Below are positions 21,957-34,035 of a stretch of 64,000 bases of DNA, one piece after another (position 1 is the stretch's first letter; each line of letters opens with the position of its first letter). The notes below the pieces were generated by a model. That model made no database searches. It was not told the origin of the DNA and saw only the letters and a program-made list of their open reading frames with translations. The translations under genes and the position numbers were made by a program. The stretch is from positions 75,206,791-75,270,790 of the forward strand of contig NC_089584.1 in the NCBI RefSeq assembly GCF_019320115.1. The letters are read 5' to 3'. Origin of the DNA: Miscanthus floridulus. Its lineage: Eukaryota > Streptophyta > Magnoliopsida > Poales > Poaceae.

Positions 21957-24148
21957 CTAGACCTTATAGCCGGTTAAGGTGAAACCTCTGCCAACAATCT
22001 CTCCTACGCAGAACCATGCATAAAGCTCAACTCCAAATAAAGTCGCAACCCCAAGGTCCTCAACCTTGAGATCTTTCCTGTTCTTCCATACCTGCTTGAC
22101 ACTATCAAGCTCCTTCCAGAATGCCTCATAGCGACCTGGTAGGCTGAACAAACACAACAATGGTTAGAAACAATGAAAAGTAAACTCCTGAATGGCACAA
22201 GTTACATATTGCATCTAATTGCTGTTCCTAATGCTTTTATAAAGTTTCAACAGGCCACTTGCATTTAGACAAACAATGATGTATTAATTGCAGCTCCTTG
22301 ATATTTAAAATTTTGTCAAGCCATTTCTATTTATTATGGTCAATTTCAAAATACCTCCAAGCTACTCCCTCTATTCCAAATTGTAAGTTGTTTTGGCTTT
22401 TTTAGGTACATAGCTTTTGCTATGCATCTAGATATACACTATGGGTCTGTTTGGTTTAGCATATGAGCTGTGGAAAAGTTGTTGTGAGTTATGTGCGGTA
22501 AAACTGTAAGCTGTTTGGATAACACAAGTATAAAACCTACCCCCTCTCTATCTCCCTTGAAACAGCTTTGAAACAACTTTATATTTCCACCCATGTCAAC
22601 ACTTGATGCTAAAGATGTTATACATAAACTTTTATACACCAGAAAATCAGACTATGTGCACAGCATTTTCCTCTGTCAATCAACCAACATCCAAAAGAAA
22701 TAAGAATGCAATCACATTTGCCAATAACCAATCAAGTTATCAGTGTTTATATGCAAAGAATCTACTCTTTCATACATGCATAGTTTTTGGCCACAGTGAT
22801 ATTATAAAGATTCATTTCTAGAACCATACAACAAATTCTTCTTGCAGTAGCGCCATGACACGTCAACACCACAAGAGAGTCCACACCAGGGTGTTAATTG
22901 ATCAAACTTTCATGGTTTTCCCTAACAGCCATGCACAGTGCTCTATGCATCTATCTATGTCTCCACGTAAGATGGATCTCAGGAAATTGCAGGAAAAAAA
23001 ATACAAGGAACAAACATGGATAATCAAGCATACAAGCATTGATGTATAGGTCTATTTTGCTATGAAACTTCAAAATTGTGTTTAATCCACCAAACCAAAC
23101 TTAAATTCAGGAACTGGCAGGTATAATATTGAAAAAAAAGGGCGTACCCAGTGCACAGAGCTCCCGCTCTGTGCGGGATCTGGGGAAGGGTGTCAGTGGC
23201 AAGCCTTACCCTCGCCTGTGCAATGCGATGAGACCGCGACTCGAACCCGGGACCTTCCGGTCACAGGTGGTAAGACTCTACCGCTTGCACCAGGCCCGCC
23301 CTTCAAGTATAATATTGAAAGAGGAGATGAAGCATTCGATTGCATAAAGGTATACAATCATGATATAAGAAACAAAAACATTACAAATAGATGGGAGATT
23401 TATCACATTTCCTATTGCTACAAACCACGAGACAAAATACATATTAAGTGTTAAGTCATAAACAATGAAGCCACAAAGAACCATGTTAGCCAAGAGGGTA
23501 AGCCAAGGACTGCCCTCGAAAGTTGAAGACTGAAGAGCATAAATATGCTGTGCTACCTACAAATGCTCAGGTACACCACCAAAAAATAACCACATTATCC
23601 TCATAGCTGATACTGGCCATAAGCAAGTCATATCATACATCCATACTATGTTCAGCTTTAACAAGGTGACTGCAATAGTAGCCAATTACAGCACATTATC
23701 CTCATAGCTGATACTGGCCATACGCAAGTCATATCATACATCCATACTATGTTCAGCTTTAACAAGGTGACTACCATAGTAGCCAATCACAGGAGACAAA
23801 CATTAACCGCACAACACTATACCCATCGAACAAGCGATCTGAACAAACCCCGTTAGGCCGTTACTGTTAACTGCGCGCACGAACAGATCGTGCAGCATTT
23901 CAGGCAAGAGAACCCAATTGGCTAATCGCAACGAGACGCAACATCAAAAGAGGGAGGCGGTTTCACCTTGCGAGGCGGGTGTAGAAGAGCTGTTTGGAGA
24001 GCTCCTGGCACTTCTCGGCGGTGGGGGGCTGAACGACGTACTGCTTGTTCTTCTCCATGACCTCCTTGTAGTAGGCGCCGCCGTGCTTCGAGGCGAACTC
24101 CGCCGCACGCGCCGCCTGCGCTCGCAGCTGCGCCAGCTTCGCCGCCAT
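21957..24148 (-). CDS. Mitochondrial ATP synthase subunit g
   Basis: Two coding exons, 24148-23967 and 22143-21957, encode 122 residues. Subunit g (PF04718) is a small single-pass inner-membrane protein of the Fo sector that helps dimerise ATP synthase and shape cristae. Exon 1 gives the helical N-terminus (MAAKLAQLRAQAARAAEFAS) and the conserved KCQELSKQLFYTRLA stretch; exon 2 gives GRYEAFWKELDSVKQVWKN and the C-terminal membrane segment (FGVELYAWFCVGEIVGRGF). The donor is GCAAG/GTGAAA and the acceptor GTTCAG/CCTACC; phase 2 is restored as Ser (AG+C). The length matches plant homologues. The 1823-bp intron holds a SINE and a tandem duplication. The gene faces the SUN gene tail to tail with about 660 bp between stop codons. 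No defect seen. Confidence 0.94.
22363..22444. mobile_element. Stowaway-like MITE fragment
   Basis: CTCCCTCTATTCCAAATTGTAAG and the following GGCTTTTTTAGGTACATAGC are typical of the first half of a grass Stowaway (Tc1/mariner) MITE. The second half is missing; at about 22442 the sequence changes to GGGTCTGTTTGGTTTAGC, which looks like the start of another MITE, so the first element may be interrupted. It lies in the intergenic/intronic side of the ATP synthase gene. Confidence 0.55.
23134..23306 (-). mobile_element. tRNA-derived SINE (Au-SINE-like) in the ATP synthase g intron
   Basis: Read on the minus strand, the element starts with GGGCGGGCCTGGTGCAAGCG, contains an A box (TGGTGCAAGCGG) and a B box (GGTTCGAGTCG) of RNA polymerase III, and ends in GTACGCCCTTTTTTTT. 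It is flanked by the direct repeat GTATAATATTGAA at 23121-23133 and 23307-23319. The sequence closely resembles the Au family of grass SINEs as I remember it. The B box is not a functional tRNA gene. Confidence 0.92.
23591..23793. repeat. 101-bp tandem duplication in the ATP synthase g intron
   Basis: A unit beginning CACATTATCCTCATAGCTG at 23591 recurs at 23692 with only a few differences. It lies in the intron about 170 bp from exon 1. Confidence 0.92.
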
Positions 24149-24165
24149 CGCCGCCGGTCCTAAAC

Positions 24166-24298
24166 CCTACGACACCCCGCACAGGAAGGGAAAAAACGAG
24201 TCAAACCGAAAGGAACCAGATCTGGACGCACGGGGTGGGGAGGCTACGGATCTGACGGGAAGAGGCCAGAGTTTAGGGTGGAGAATCGGATGCTCACC
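24166..24298 (-). other. Probable 5' UTR intron and telo-box of the ATP synthase g gene
   Basis: On the minus strand CACCAAG/GTGAGCATC (exon end at 24298) is a strong donor and GTCGTAG/GGTTTAGG (exon start at 24166) a plausible acceptor, 18 bases before the ATG. AAACCCTA (telo-box, on the plus strand) lies at 24162-24169. Telo-boxes and leader introns are common in plant genes for translation and respiration. Transcript data would be needed to confirm the splice. Confidence 0.5.
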
Positions 24299-25097
24299 TT
24301 GGTGAAAGCGAAGGGGAGAGGTGCGGGCGCGAGGTGCGAGGAGATCGAGAAGGGCGACGACGGCGGGCGAGATGGGGAGGGGAAAACGGTGGCTGGCGGA
24401 GGAGGTGGGTGCGTCTGGGTTGGTCGAGACCTTGATGGTCGAGGGCAGTACCGTCACTTCTGGTAGTTTGGTTCATCAGAGGTTTGGGATTTGTTTCTCG
24501 AGTGTTGCAGCCTGCAGACGTAGAGGTTAATCGTAGCTTACTGGCATCGGGCTGATATTGGGCGCCTATATTGCAAACTACCGAACCAAGTCCAACGGAC
24601 TTCTTATTAATTATTACTAACCACATAACTTTTGTATATGTGATTTTGGCTCTTTGATAAAACTTCATATCTGATGATTATTTGACGATTTTAAAAATAA
24701 TTCCTCTCATTCTATCTAAATATAATAGTGGGTAAACCTTAGTTAAAAACCCTAAATGCATTATTTCGCGTGATTAGTTGACCCAAGAGGCCCACCCAAA
24801 AATCCATATGCAAAAAAATATTAGTCAACCAAAATTATTCTTCTCCCCGGGATCGTTGAATCCAACGTCTGTTTTATCTCAAAATCTTGTTAGCCCAAAA
24901 ATCCAATAAAAAATAAGCATGTGTGCGATTGGAGTGTAGCAAAATCACATGACACACACCCTTATCCGGCCACCTATCAGTCATGCTAAATCCCTTCACC
25001 AATTTCCTCAGCTCTCCTACTCCTTCTCGTTTCCTCCCTCAACCAAGAAAAGAGAAATAAGAAAAAGAGAAGGAAGAAATCCCCATCACCTCAGTAA

Positions 25098-25430
25098 GGG
25101 GGTGTTTGGTTCCTCCTTCTAAACTTTAGTCGTTGTCTCATCGAATGTTTGGACATATGCATGGAGTATTAAATGTAGACTAATTACGAAACTAAATGTA
25201 CAGATTGAGACTGTTTTGCGAGACAATTTTTTTAAGTCTAATTAGTCCATAATTTGACAATGTGGTGCTACAATAAACATATACTAATGATGGATTAATT
25301 AGGTTTAATAAATTCGTCTCGTGGATTACTGACGGATTCTGTAATTTGTTTTTTATTAGTATTCGAACATCACATACGACACCCCCATGGGACACCTCCT
25401 AAACTTTAGTCACTGGATCCAAACACCCCC
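25098..25430. mobile_element. Complete MITE with TAA target duplication (PIF/Harbinger-like)
   Basis: Termini GGGGGTGTTTGG and CCAAACACCCCC are perfect inverted repeats 333 bp apart, flanked by TAA on both sides (25095-25097 and 25431-25433). The interior has the words TAGTCGTTGTCTCATCGAATG and GGAGTATTAAATGTAGAC and no coding capacity. The interval 24470-25094 before it has no supported gene. Confidence 0.92.
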
Positions 25431-25433
25431 TAA

Positions 25434-26783
25434 ATATCGTTAGAGCATTGGCAGATAAGGACACCGGTGAGCAGCTCCACGATGTCGACCACCTCTTCTT
25501 GCTCGCCGGAGTTGGAGCAAGGAGCTTCCACAGCTTCTTCTTTCTCCCTCAAGCTTCCAAGAACAAGCCATCAATCCACTCTAGGCCAAGATGTTATGTA
25601 TAGAGACTCCCCCTCAATCTAGTAAATCCTCCCCCCGAAGCCCTCATTTTCCCTTCTCCCTATCAAGGTTCACTAAAGCTACATCTCGCATCCAAGGTCT
25701 CGCCACCATGGGTGACCTCGAGCTCCCAAACCCTCATGCATGTCAAATCCACCACCCAAAATGGAAGCCACAACATCAAAGCCCATCCAAATGGGTGGCC
25801 GCAGATGCCCAGAATTGTCCCTGGTATCCTCCTTAGCATTTTGGTTGACCTCGATGGACGATCTATGAAATATGTACTAAGGGGTATGAGCATGGCCACC
25901 CTACTAGGGCCGAACAGTCTGAGCATGGCCAATGGATGTGTTGTGGATAATGAGGATTCAATTGGATAACTGTATTAAGGCCTAGTGGTAACTATATATA
26001 GAGTACATGAGAGGCATAAGAGGAAAACTCTATAGTTGAATAATATAGTAAAACCCTTGACTATTATACCTTAATACTCCCTCACAAATGCAACATGAAT
26101 GCAATGTTGTTCATTTGGAGAGTTGATACTATGCACTAGCCTTTAAAAAGGAAGAGCAAAATGTACTATAGGTCCATTCACTTTTCATCCTATGTCACTT
26201 AGCCCCAACATCTTTCCAAGTTCAATTTGGATCTTTAAACTAATTATGTTGTGCACAGGAGGTCCGTACCCCTTCGGGGGAAGGAATAGATCCTATGTGT
26301 ATTGTCCACTATGGTGTCGATGTGTACCTGGCTAGTTAAAGGAGATGGGAAATTTCAAACATTGTGGCACTTAGATAACCGTTATGCAGTTAAAGTTTCG
26401 GTTATCTATCTGAAACCTAACCATACACTCTATTATGTCTCAGCCAATGAAAACAAAACCCTATCATATAATTTTTCCTTTGTGCTTGTTTCCACCTCAT
26501 CTTAATCTCCAAGTGTGAGTTTACATCATTTTAAATGGTCACCCTTTGTCCAATTCCTTGCCTTTCTCATCACCTTGGTGTGGACTTTAACCTAGCTTAA
26601 TTAACGCTTAGCAATAGGTTAGTCCACTCATTGTCTCAATTACCAAAACCAAACTAGGGCTTTCACTAACCCCAAGTGATCTCCCATAGAATGGTCAACA
26701 CCTTTAAGCCTTAGTAGCATTTGTCAAACATTTTAAAAAGGTTTGTCACGTGATTTTCAAAACACCAATTGAATCTATAAGCA
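25434..26783. other. No supported gene
   Basis: Open frames at 25591-25836, 25712-25969 and 26302-26505 have no domain I recognise and no consistent splice structure. They may be remnants of a decayed host or transposon gene. Confidence 0.4.
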
Positions 26784-27341
26784 ATGCAAAGATTTACCTC
26801 ACAAGTGGCGCTAGATAACAACAAAGCAAACGAAATTCCCCCTCTGGTGCCTCCTCCTAATGGGGTAATTAAGGTGAATTTTGATGCAACTTTTAAAACT
26901 GAAACTTGTCAAGGTGCCTCGGGAGTGGTTTTATGTAATGCACAAGGTCAAGTCATAGCAGCCAGATGTAAACAACATGGGTCGATTCCTGATTGACTTA
27001 CTGCTGAAGCTTATGCTTATCGTGATGCGATGCTAATGATAAAGGACCTCGTACGATCAAAGGTGATTGTTGAAACAGACTGCCAAGAATTAGTGGCGCC
27101 ATGTAATTCTAGAACTAGTAGGTGTGTTATTATTCAGGTGCTAAATCAAATCCAAGATCTTAGTCAACAATGCACACATTTTGTTTTGGCTCATGTAAGA
27201 AGGGAAGCAAACATGGCTGTGCATTATACAACTAAGTTTGCTTTGCTTTCAAGTTTTGAATGTATGTGGTTGCATGATATCCCTAACTTTTTTATCTTAA
27301 TGTATTCAGCAGGACTCATGTTGAGAACTGAAGTAATATAA
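26784..27341 (+). pseudogene. RNase H (RVT_3-type) fragment of a non-LTR-like element
   Basis: The frame shows the plant RVT_3 RNase H fold motifs in order: VIKVNFDATFK (first Asp), LTAEAYAYRDAM (Glu), VIVETDCQELV (Asp) and HVRREANMAVHY near the end, then the usual WLHDIPNF tail and a stop. An in-frame TGA at 26994-26996 breaks it between strands of the domain. No reverse transcriptase precedes it, so it is a 5'-truncated copy; a short TTCTAAAAAA tract follows. In intact LINE-like elements this domain degrades the RNA strand of the hybrid. It could instead come from a stand-alone RVT_3 gene family, common in grasses. Confidence 0.7.
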
Positions 27342-28125
27342 AGTTTCTTTATTCTAAAAAAGTATGCCTATCTAGCCTATCAATCCGACCATTTTTCATC
27401 CTCTATTCTCACCATGATAGGTAAAACTCAAACCCTATGGTATACCTTTGCCTCGAGCCCTTCATCAATCCATGCCATCTTCCTTCATGACATCCATGTT
27501 AGCTCAAACAATCCTTATGGACTAAGTCATTAACCTTCATATGCTAACATGGAATTTTAGTCTACAAGAATTGTCATTAATTACCAAAGCCCAAATGAGG
27601 GTCTAGATGCTTTCAATATCCCCCTTTTGCTAATTGATGACAACCTCACAAAGGTGTTAAAATACTTTGAAATTGAAGCCAATTCCATACACAAGGTATA
27701 CTGTAGGCTTGAATATGAGTTTTGTAGCACATATTCATGCATGGAAATCATGGGTTAGAATAAATGTCACAAAACTCAACTTGGTAGTGAAAGCTTCCTC
27801 TACATATGTGCTAAAGGTCTTGGGTTTAGCTTTTGCACATATGTATGGATTTGAAAATTTTAGGAGAATTTTCACTACTAAGTGGTACAACAAGGGTATG
27901 TAGGATGAAAGATATTACCTTTTTGCAAAGAGAAGGGGGATTTATATTAAACCTTGGCATAATAAATCCCCAAATTACACATAAAAAAATTGAAATAAAA
28001 AATACATAATATTCTAACCAGATTGTTCTATTGTCATCTTCCCCAATGGCTTCCCTCGAACGCCGGAGCCAAAGTAGTCCTTATGTCGAATACAATGACC
28101 AACCCTAAAACCTTGGACATGCCGC
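27342..28125. other. No supported gene
   Basis: AT-rich sequence with one short frame (27667-27903) that has no recognisable domain. No repeat termini were found. Confidence 0.45.
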
Positions 28126-29988
28126 TGAAAGCCCTAGTTTGGTTTTGGCTAATTGATGAAACCTTAGTGTACTAATCATATTGCTCTAAGTGTATATGAG
28201 ATAGGATTGGTACACACCAAGTGATGGAGCTAGATGATGGTGTCCATGATGATGGAAGTGGACAAATTGAGGATCAAGTGCTCCAACTTGAAAAGGAAGA
28301 AACCAAAACAAAAATCCTATGGAGATCAAGGCATATAAATAGGATTTTGTTTTGCAAATCATGACACCATAGAGGGTGTGATTGGGTTTAGGATAGATAG
28401 CCATACTACGAAAAGGGGATAATCATGGTTCAAACGGTTATCAAGTGCCACTAGGTGAATTCATACTTGCATATGCATTAGGACCTAGTGTGCTAACTTA
28501 ACACCCTTGAAAAATACTTTGAAAATGTTGCTAACTCACATACACATGTGTTGAGATACTTGGAGTTGGCACACATGCACAAGGATGAAATGATTGGAGT
28601 TGAATTGGAGAAGATAGAGGGACCAAACTCATAAGCGTAGGGGGCTCCAGACTCTAGTAGCGTCCGGTCTGGTACCTAACCATAAGCCTAAGGGCTTCAG
28701 CTGTGGACCAGACCCTGTTGATTAGGGGTTTCGGGCCATCTTCGTAGAGTTCGGTTGGGAGCTAGATGAGTACGGTGGACACATGGCGCACTATAGAGGG
28801 ATCGGACTTTATGGCTATGTTCGGTTGCTTAGACCGGACTTGGTCTGGCTAGATTTATGTGCTCGGGGAGCTCTCCATGTAAAAATCACATGGACCGAAC
28901 TCTACTGTTCCTACGTCTGGTCAGTTGGCCCAGACTCAGTCTAGAGACATTTTCATAATTCTGAACCTTTTTGTTGTGCTCCAAACGCACTTGGTCGATG
29001 GTCCAAACACTGGCGCATGCGTCCAGTCTGGAGCGAGCGGTGTTACCGTTGGCACGGTAATAGTCATTTACATTTGATTGGATGATGTGGCGGTGCGTGG
29101 TTGGACGAGGAATGTGACCAGACTCTACTGTAGCAGTCCAGACCTAGGTTCAGAGCAGAGTCTGATGCCTCTTCATGGGAGTAACGACTAGTGGAGCAAA
29201 GTGGCTCTATAAATAGAACTTGGCCGTCTCTAGCTCACTCTCTTGGATATTTTGATCATCCATACATTCTTGTGAGCTAAGCCAAAGTCTTTCCAATCAT
29301 TCTCTTGATTGATTCATCATCCAAGTGAGTTGGGACTTGGGAGTGATCCAAAGTGCATTTGCTCGAGTGACTGCATCTTGTGGCACTTGGGGATTGTTCT
29401 AGCTATAGTTTTCTTATTACTCTTAGTGGTTCCTGCTACCTATATGGCTTGGAGCGCTTGAGGAGGTTCGCACGTGTTGGTAATTGTTCATGGCCACTCT
29501 CGGTGTGATTGTGAGGGGTTCTTGGGCTTATTCCTCGGTGGAGGGCCAAAATCCACTCTAGTGGATTGCTCATGACATTAAGCACCCTCATCTTGTGTAG
29601 GTTCTTGTGGTGCCCTTGTGTAGGGTTAGGCTTGTGTATGCCTATTAGCTCATGAACCACCAAGTGAATTGGCCGTCACAACGAGGACGTAGCTTGCTGG
29701 CAAGCAAGTGAACCTCAAGATAAATTGTGTGTCAATTGGCTCTTTGGTTTTCACTTGGTGATTATATATTGTCTCCTGCCATGTTTTAGTATACCACTCT
29801 ATCTCTCTTGCTTTACATTCATATATTTATCTTGTGTAGTAGTAGTGGTAGTTTGAGTAAGAGTAGCTCTCTTGTTTAGCTAGTTGTTCAGTTTGCTAGT
29901 TAGTTGTTTAGTTGTTTTAGTTTCTAGCTAGCTGTCGCGGGGTCACAACCTTGACTAGCATTGTTGTTTGAGTTGGTGTTAGAGCACG
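28126..29988 (+). mobile_element. LTR-like block, probably one LTR of a plus-strand retrotransposon
   Basis: It starts TGAAAGCCCTAGTTTGG and carries a consensus TATA box in GGCTCTATAAATAGAAC (TATAAAT at 29208-29214), followed by a transcribed-leader-like sequence. The internal text (accgg/gtcc-rich 'pathway' of CCGGTCTGG words, then GGGGTTCTTG.GC and GTGAACCTC) resembles long grass LTRs that I have seen but cannot name. Its right end is lost, possibly cut by element A at 29989. No coding frame is supported. Confidence 0.5.
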
Positions 29989-32900
29989 TGTCTGTTGTGG
30001 ATCGGGTGGACTCAAGAACACAAGAATCATAGAGAGGACGCAACGGTTTATCCTGGTTTGGGCTGATGAATGCCCTACATCTAGCAGCTAATGATCCTTA
30101 TACTCAAGAGCACCCAAGATCAGGGGTTTACCACAGAGTGTACAGGAGAAAGAGAGAGATTTGGTAGGGAGTTAGCTCGGTGCTAATCCTAAGGTTGCCT
30201 CGCTGCCGGTGTAGCCTTCCCCACATTGGAGAGGATGAAGACAATGGATGCGGTCGAGGAGCTCTCGATGCCCCTTCTCTTGGTTGCTCTACTCTTGGTG
30301 CCAAGCAGGAGCGGATGGATGGTGAGGAGTGGAATGATCTATCTAGGATCGTCCTCCCCCTTTAGGATTCGACCTTATCCCTTATATATTGAGATAGGTC
30401 GGGTACATGGCAGTTTGGGGGTGTTAAGGCTATGGTCTACATGCACCGGAGTCTAGGAGAGTCTTTCAGCAGTGCTCTATGGACCGTGGCGATGTTGTGG
30501 AGCCGAAGAAGCCCTAGGCATCATTCGGCTACTCTATTCTGACACTCTGCATGCCAGGCTGTGTTGGCTTGGATTGACCTCCCCTAGGTGGACCTTCCAA
30601 AGTCTTCTTGGTGGCAAAGGAGGTTAGCTCCAGAGGCTGACATGTGGGCCCAGAAGCCCCTAAGCCCCTAGAGGCCGAAGGAAAGCTTGTCTTCTTATGT
30701 CACGCCCCGTGTGTGACCCTATCAGGGGAGTGACCAGTAAGGCCGCTCCCAAAGTGCTACGTCGAGGAGCCCTCGAGCCTTGGTGGCTCAAGGCATGTCT
30801 TCTTGTGCTCGAGCCTTGGCTGGTGTTGTAGGTCAGGCAAGAACCGAGGGCCGGGCTCAGGTTTCCCATCGATCGAGAGCTAGAGGCTCAAGCAAGCCCT
30901 CGAACCCTGAGTAGAGGCATCAGCATGCTCAAGATTGGGTAAATTCCTTAGTCTGATGGTGCACATGAGCGTACCCGATTGGTTTAGCACCTGAGCCCCC
31001 GAGCGATCCTGGCAGATCGGCTAGGGGTCTTTTCAGTCAGGAACCATAGATGCCGAGGCTTAGTATACCTATATGTTATGATCTCATTAGGAGCCCCTAA
31101 GCCCTTTGTGGCCTCACTTGTTCATGATGGCGACTAAGAGCTGAATTTGATCTTCTGGTGACCGATCTATCCATGGCGGGGATGGCTTCTGCTGATGAGA
31201 GTATGATGCCCTACGTGGGGCCCTTTCCCTAGTGCGATGGGGGTGCCTAGCTATCAAGGGCGGTTGACAGTGGTGTCATCCCCATTTTGACCCTATGTCT
31301 CATAGGTCTGTGGTCCGAGCGAGGGTTCGGTGAACTCATCCGGGAGTTACCAACTTTAGGCTTGGGGGCACCCTTCCTTTTGATCGGAACCTACCATGGG
31401 TTGGGTGATCGAGAGCGTCTAGGCTCTGGCTTGGGTCCACTTGATCACCTAGTGTGCCACACCCTTCTTGGGGCTTTGGTAGCAGGCCCGATCCTCTCGG
31501 CCTAGCCTTCTTGGGCCGACCTTCTATGGCCACAGGTCAGGGCACGGGGAGCGTGCCGAGCTCAGGTGAGGGGCCCTCATTGGGCCTAGTGCTCAATGGC
31601 TCCTATCCCAACTCTAGAGAGTTAGTTGGTTTTGGGGGCATGCCGCCCGAGCGCCCATCGATCAGGGGGCCAGGTTGCTCCATGTGGGGAGCCGACATAG
31701 TCCCCGAGGCAGTCGTGGGGCCTCTTGTTAGTAGGTGTGGTGGCTTCTAGACACATTCTGTTGGCTAACGCTCTATGTAGGTAGTTGATGGTGCTTGGGG
31801 CACCATGCTTGACAAAGGAGTTATGGCGTACACTCCCGCGTCATCCCACTTCGTCTAAGAGATGGGACACTTGGCATGCGTGGATCTAGGAGGTTGATGG
31901 CAGTCGGTGGGTCCAATGAGAGTTAGATACCCGCAAGTCGCATGACGAGGCATGCGCGAAGTGGGCAGCGCGCGTGGTGAAAAGTGGAGTGAGGACTTGA
32001 CTCATTGTCAGCGTCCACCTGGCTCCACCTTTACTATGTAGCCTCCATCACACAACCACCCTTGGGCGCATTGCAGGGATTGAAGGGATGGCTGGCCAGT
32101 TCCTCGGGGCCCCTTCTATCTGTCGATGGCTAATCGGAGGGCTCGGAGCCACTCTTGCACATCGACTGGGGCTATAAAGGGGGAATCTCGAGGATGCGGC
32201 ACCTTCTATCCCTCCTCCAACTCTTTCTCTTCTTCCTCTCAAATCCAACTCCTAGTGGCCATGACAATGATGAAGTGCGATGCCTCCCTCCGAGTGAGCC
32301 TTGCTTGCTTTGTCGGGAAATCGCTCCCATGAGAGTGGAATGATTCTAGTGATGCCCCATCCATGCCTTAGGGTCAAGGTGGTCATGTGGTTGGGACCCT
32401 CTAGGGAGGTGCCAAAGTGTGCCCACCATGGTGGGGGAGACTGTCGGCTAACCTACCCACTTGGGCTACTCTAGCCTCATCGCCGATGGTCGGGGCGCGT
32501 GGCGTAATGTGGGGTCAACGACACCCACACCGCCTGTGCCTACGAGGCTCAGAGGCACCCATGCCACCCATCATCACTCGTGTGTTGCATTGTGTCCTCC
32601 TGGGCCCATGGTCTGGCTGGTTGTGGTGCTCTTTGGAGGGCTTGGGCGGCTAAGGTCGAGGCCAATCTCTAAGCTACAGCTGGGAGATATCTACCTCTTC
32701 TCAGTGCACCCCAAGCCTTCCACTGGCGCCCTTCCAACCTCGGGGCTTAGGACCCCTAGCCTCCCCCTTTAGCCCCTCTGAAGGCCACTCTGCTTGGGAG
32801 AGGTCGGGTCACTTGCATGGCCGGTCACCGATGGGCTTCTTCGCCGCCTAGCCATGGCACCAGCACTCTGCATCCTTCAACGGTTTTTTGCCACCGTATA

Positions 32901-34035
32901 TTGTAATTAGGTCATTCCCAATTAATGAAATTACTTTTGTTTGTAATCTCATTGCTCATGAGTCATGCTTGGAGACTTAGGTCCCTCATTGGGATGGGCT
33001 ATTTTGATAATGGCCTCGGTGGCCAAGATTGCCGCGCCCATGCTACTAGCGGGTGAGTCTGTGAGAACCCCAGGTTTATGGTAGTTCCATGCCCTAGTCA
33101 TGTCCCCCAAAGGGGAGATCCTCAGCTTCTTGACCGAGCCACTTGTATAGTTCCCGAGCCCATCTGTCGGTGCTCGGGGGCTCACTGCCTCCCTCGTTGG
33201 GTCACCACGAGCGGCTCAAGGTCGGTACTCGAACATCGTTCAAAGGTCAGCCAGTTTCACTTCTAAGCACCCAACTAACGCCTCTGGTGTCCAACCTTGA
33301 ATGTCCCTCACACCTTTTGATGCTTTGGGCGGTCTTGAAGCCTGGTGGGCCAGCCTTAGAACCCTCAGCGATTCCCCTTCTAGGGGGTCCTATGCCATCG
33401 TGTGGCTAGGTGGCACAATCCGATGAAGGATTGGGAAATAGGGAGATAGCTACAAATGAATGAAATGGACATAAGAGAAGGGAGAGAGGAGATAGCTGAT
33501 AACATGGAGGTCGGGGTTGTTCTGTTAGCGCTTTTGTTGATCTCTTGCCCAGTCCTCCTATTCTATCTGTCCCGTCCCATCCTCGCCTCACTCGGGGGGG
33601 GGGGGGCTTGTGGCGTAGTTCTCCTTCAAAGAGGGCAATAGGCGATTAGTTTAGTCAATCCTTTGGCTCAGCTAAGCCACTGCGGAAGCTGCTCGGGATA
33701 AAGGAGGCAACAATAACGATAAGTGAAACAAGAAGGTCGAGAGAACATGACTTACCTTGGTTTTTGTTGTTGGAGAGGTAGGCCGGCGAAGGAGGTCGGC
33801 AGGTGGGTACTGGCTAGGGAGATGACACTTCTAGGTGGATGGCTTAGCAGTGGCCTTCCCTCATGGGGAAAAGTCAGAACTCACCTCGATCGGGTCTACC
33901 CTTTCTGGAGGGCCGAGTGAATGGATGGAGGGGCTAGCCGAACCATCATTGCCGCCAGGGACCTTGGCTGCCTCACCGATGCTTGGTCGGTCGAGCACCA
34001 TCGCTGCCTTGGCTTCTTCCTTTGCTGGCGCCTAT
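29989..34035 (-). mobile_element. Gypsy-type element A (LTR plus decayed interior), interrupted by the Athila-type element
   Basis: The left end TGTCTGTTGTGGATCGGG begins an LTR built like that of element B: GGTTTATCCTGGTT followed by GCCCTACATCTAG near the left end and a minus-strand TATA box (TATATAAGGG complement) near 30370. This puts the element on the minus strand. The LTR's right edge is unclear (about 30.7-30.9 kb). From about 30960 the interior shows the CTGAGCCCCCGAGCGAT motif seen repeatedly in B. No frame is intact; an exon-like minus-strand piece lies at 34030-33893. A G run occurs at 33594-33606. The right part presumably lies beyond the window. Confidence 0.55.

Noticed and set aside
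23220..23300. tRNA gene candidate
   Set aside because: The A and B boxes belong to a SINE with target duplications; no cloverleaf with a proper acceptor stem.
25591..26505. Possible small genes (MLCIETPPQ..., MVSMCTWLVKGDG...)
   Set aside because: Short, mutually inconsistent frames with no recognisable domain, splice structure or promoter.
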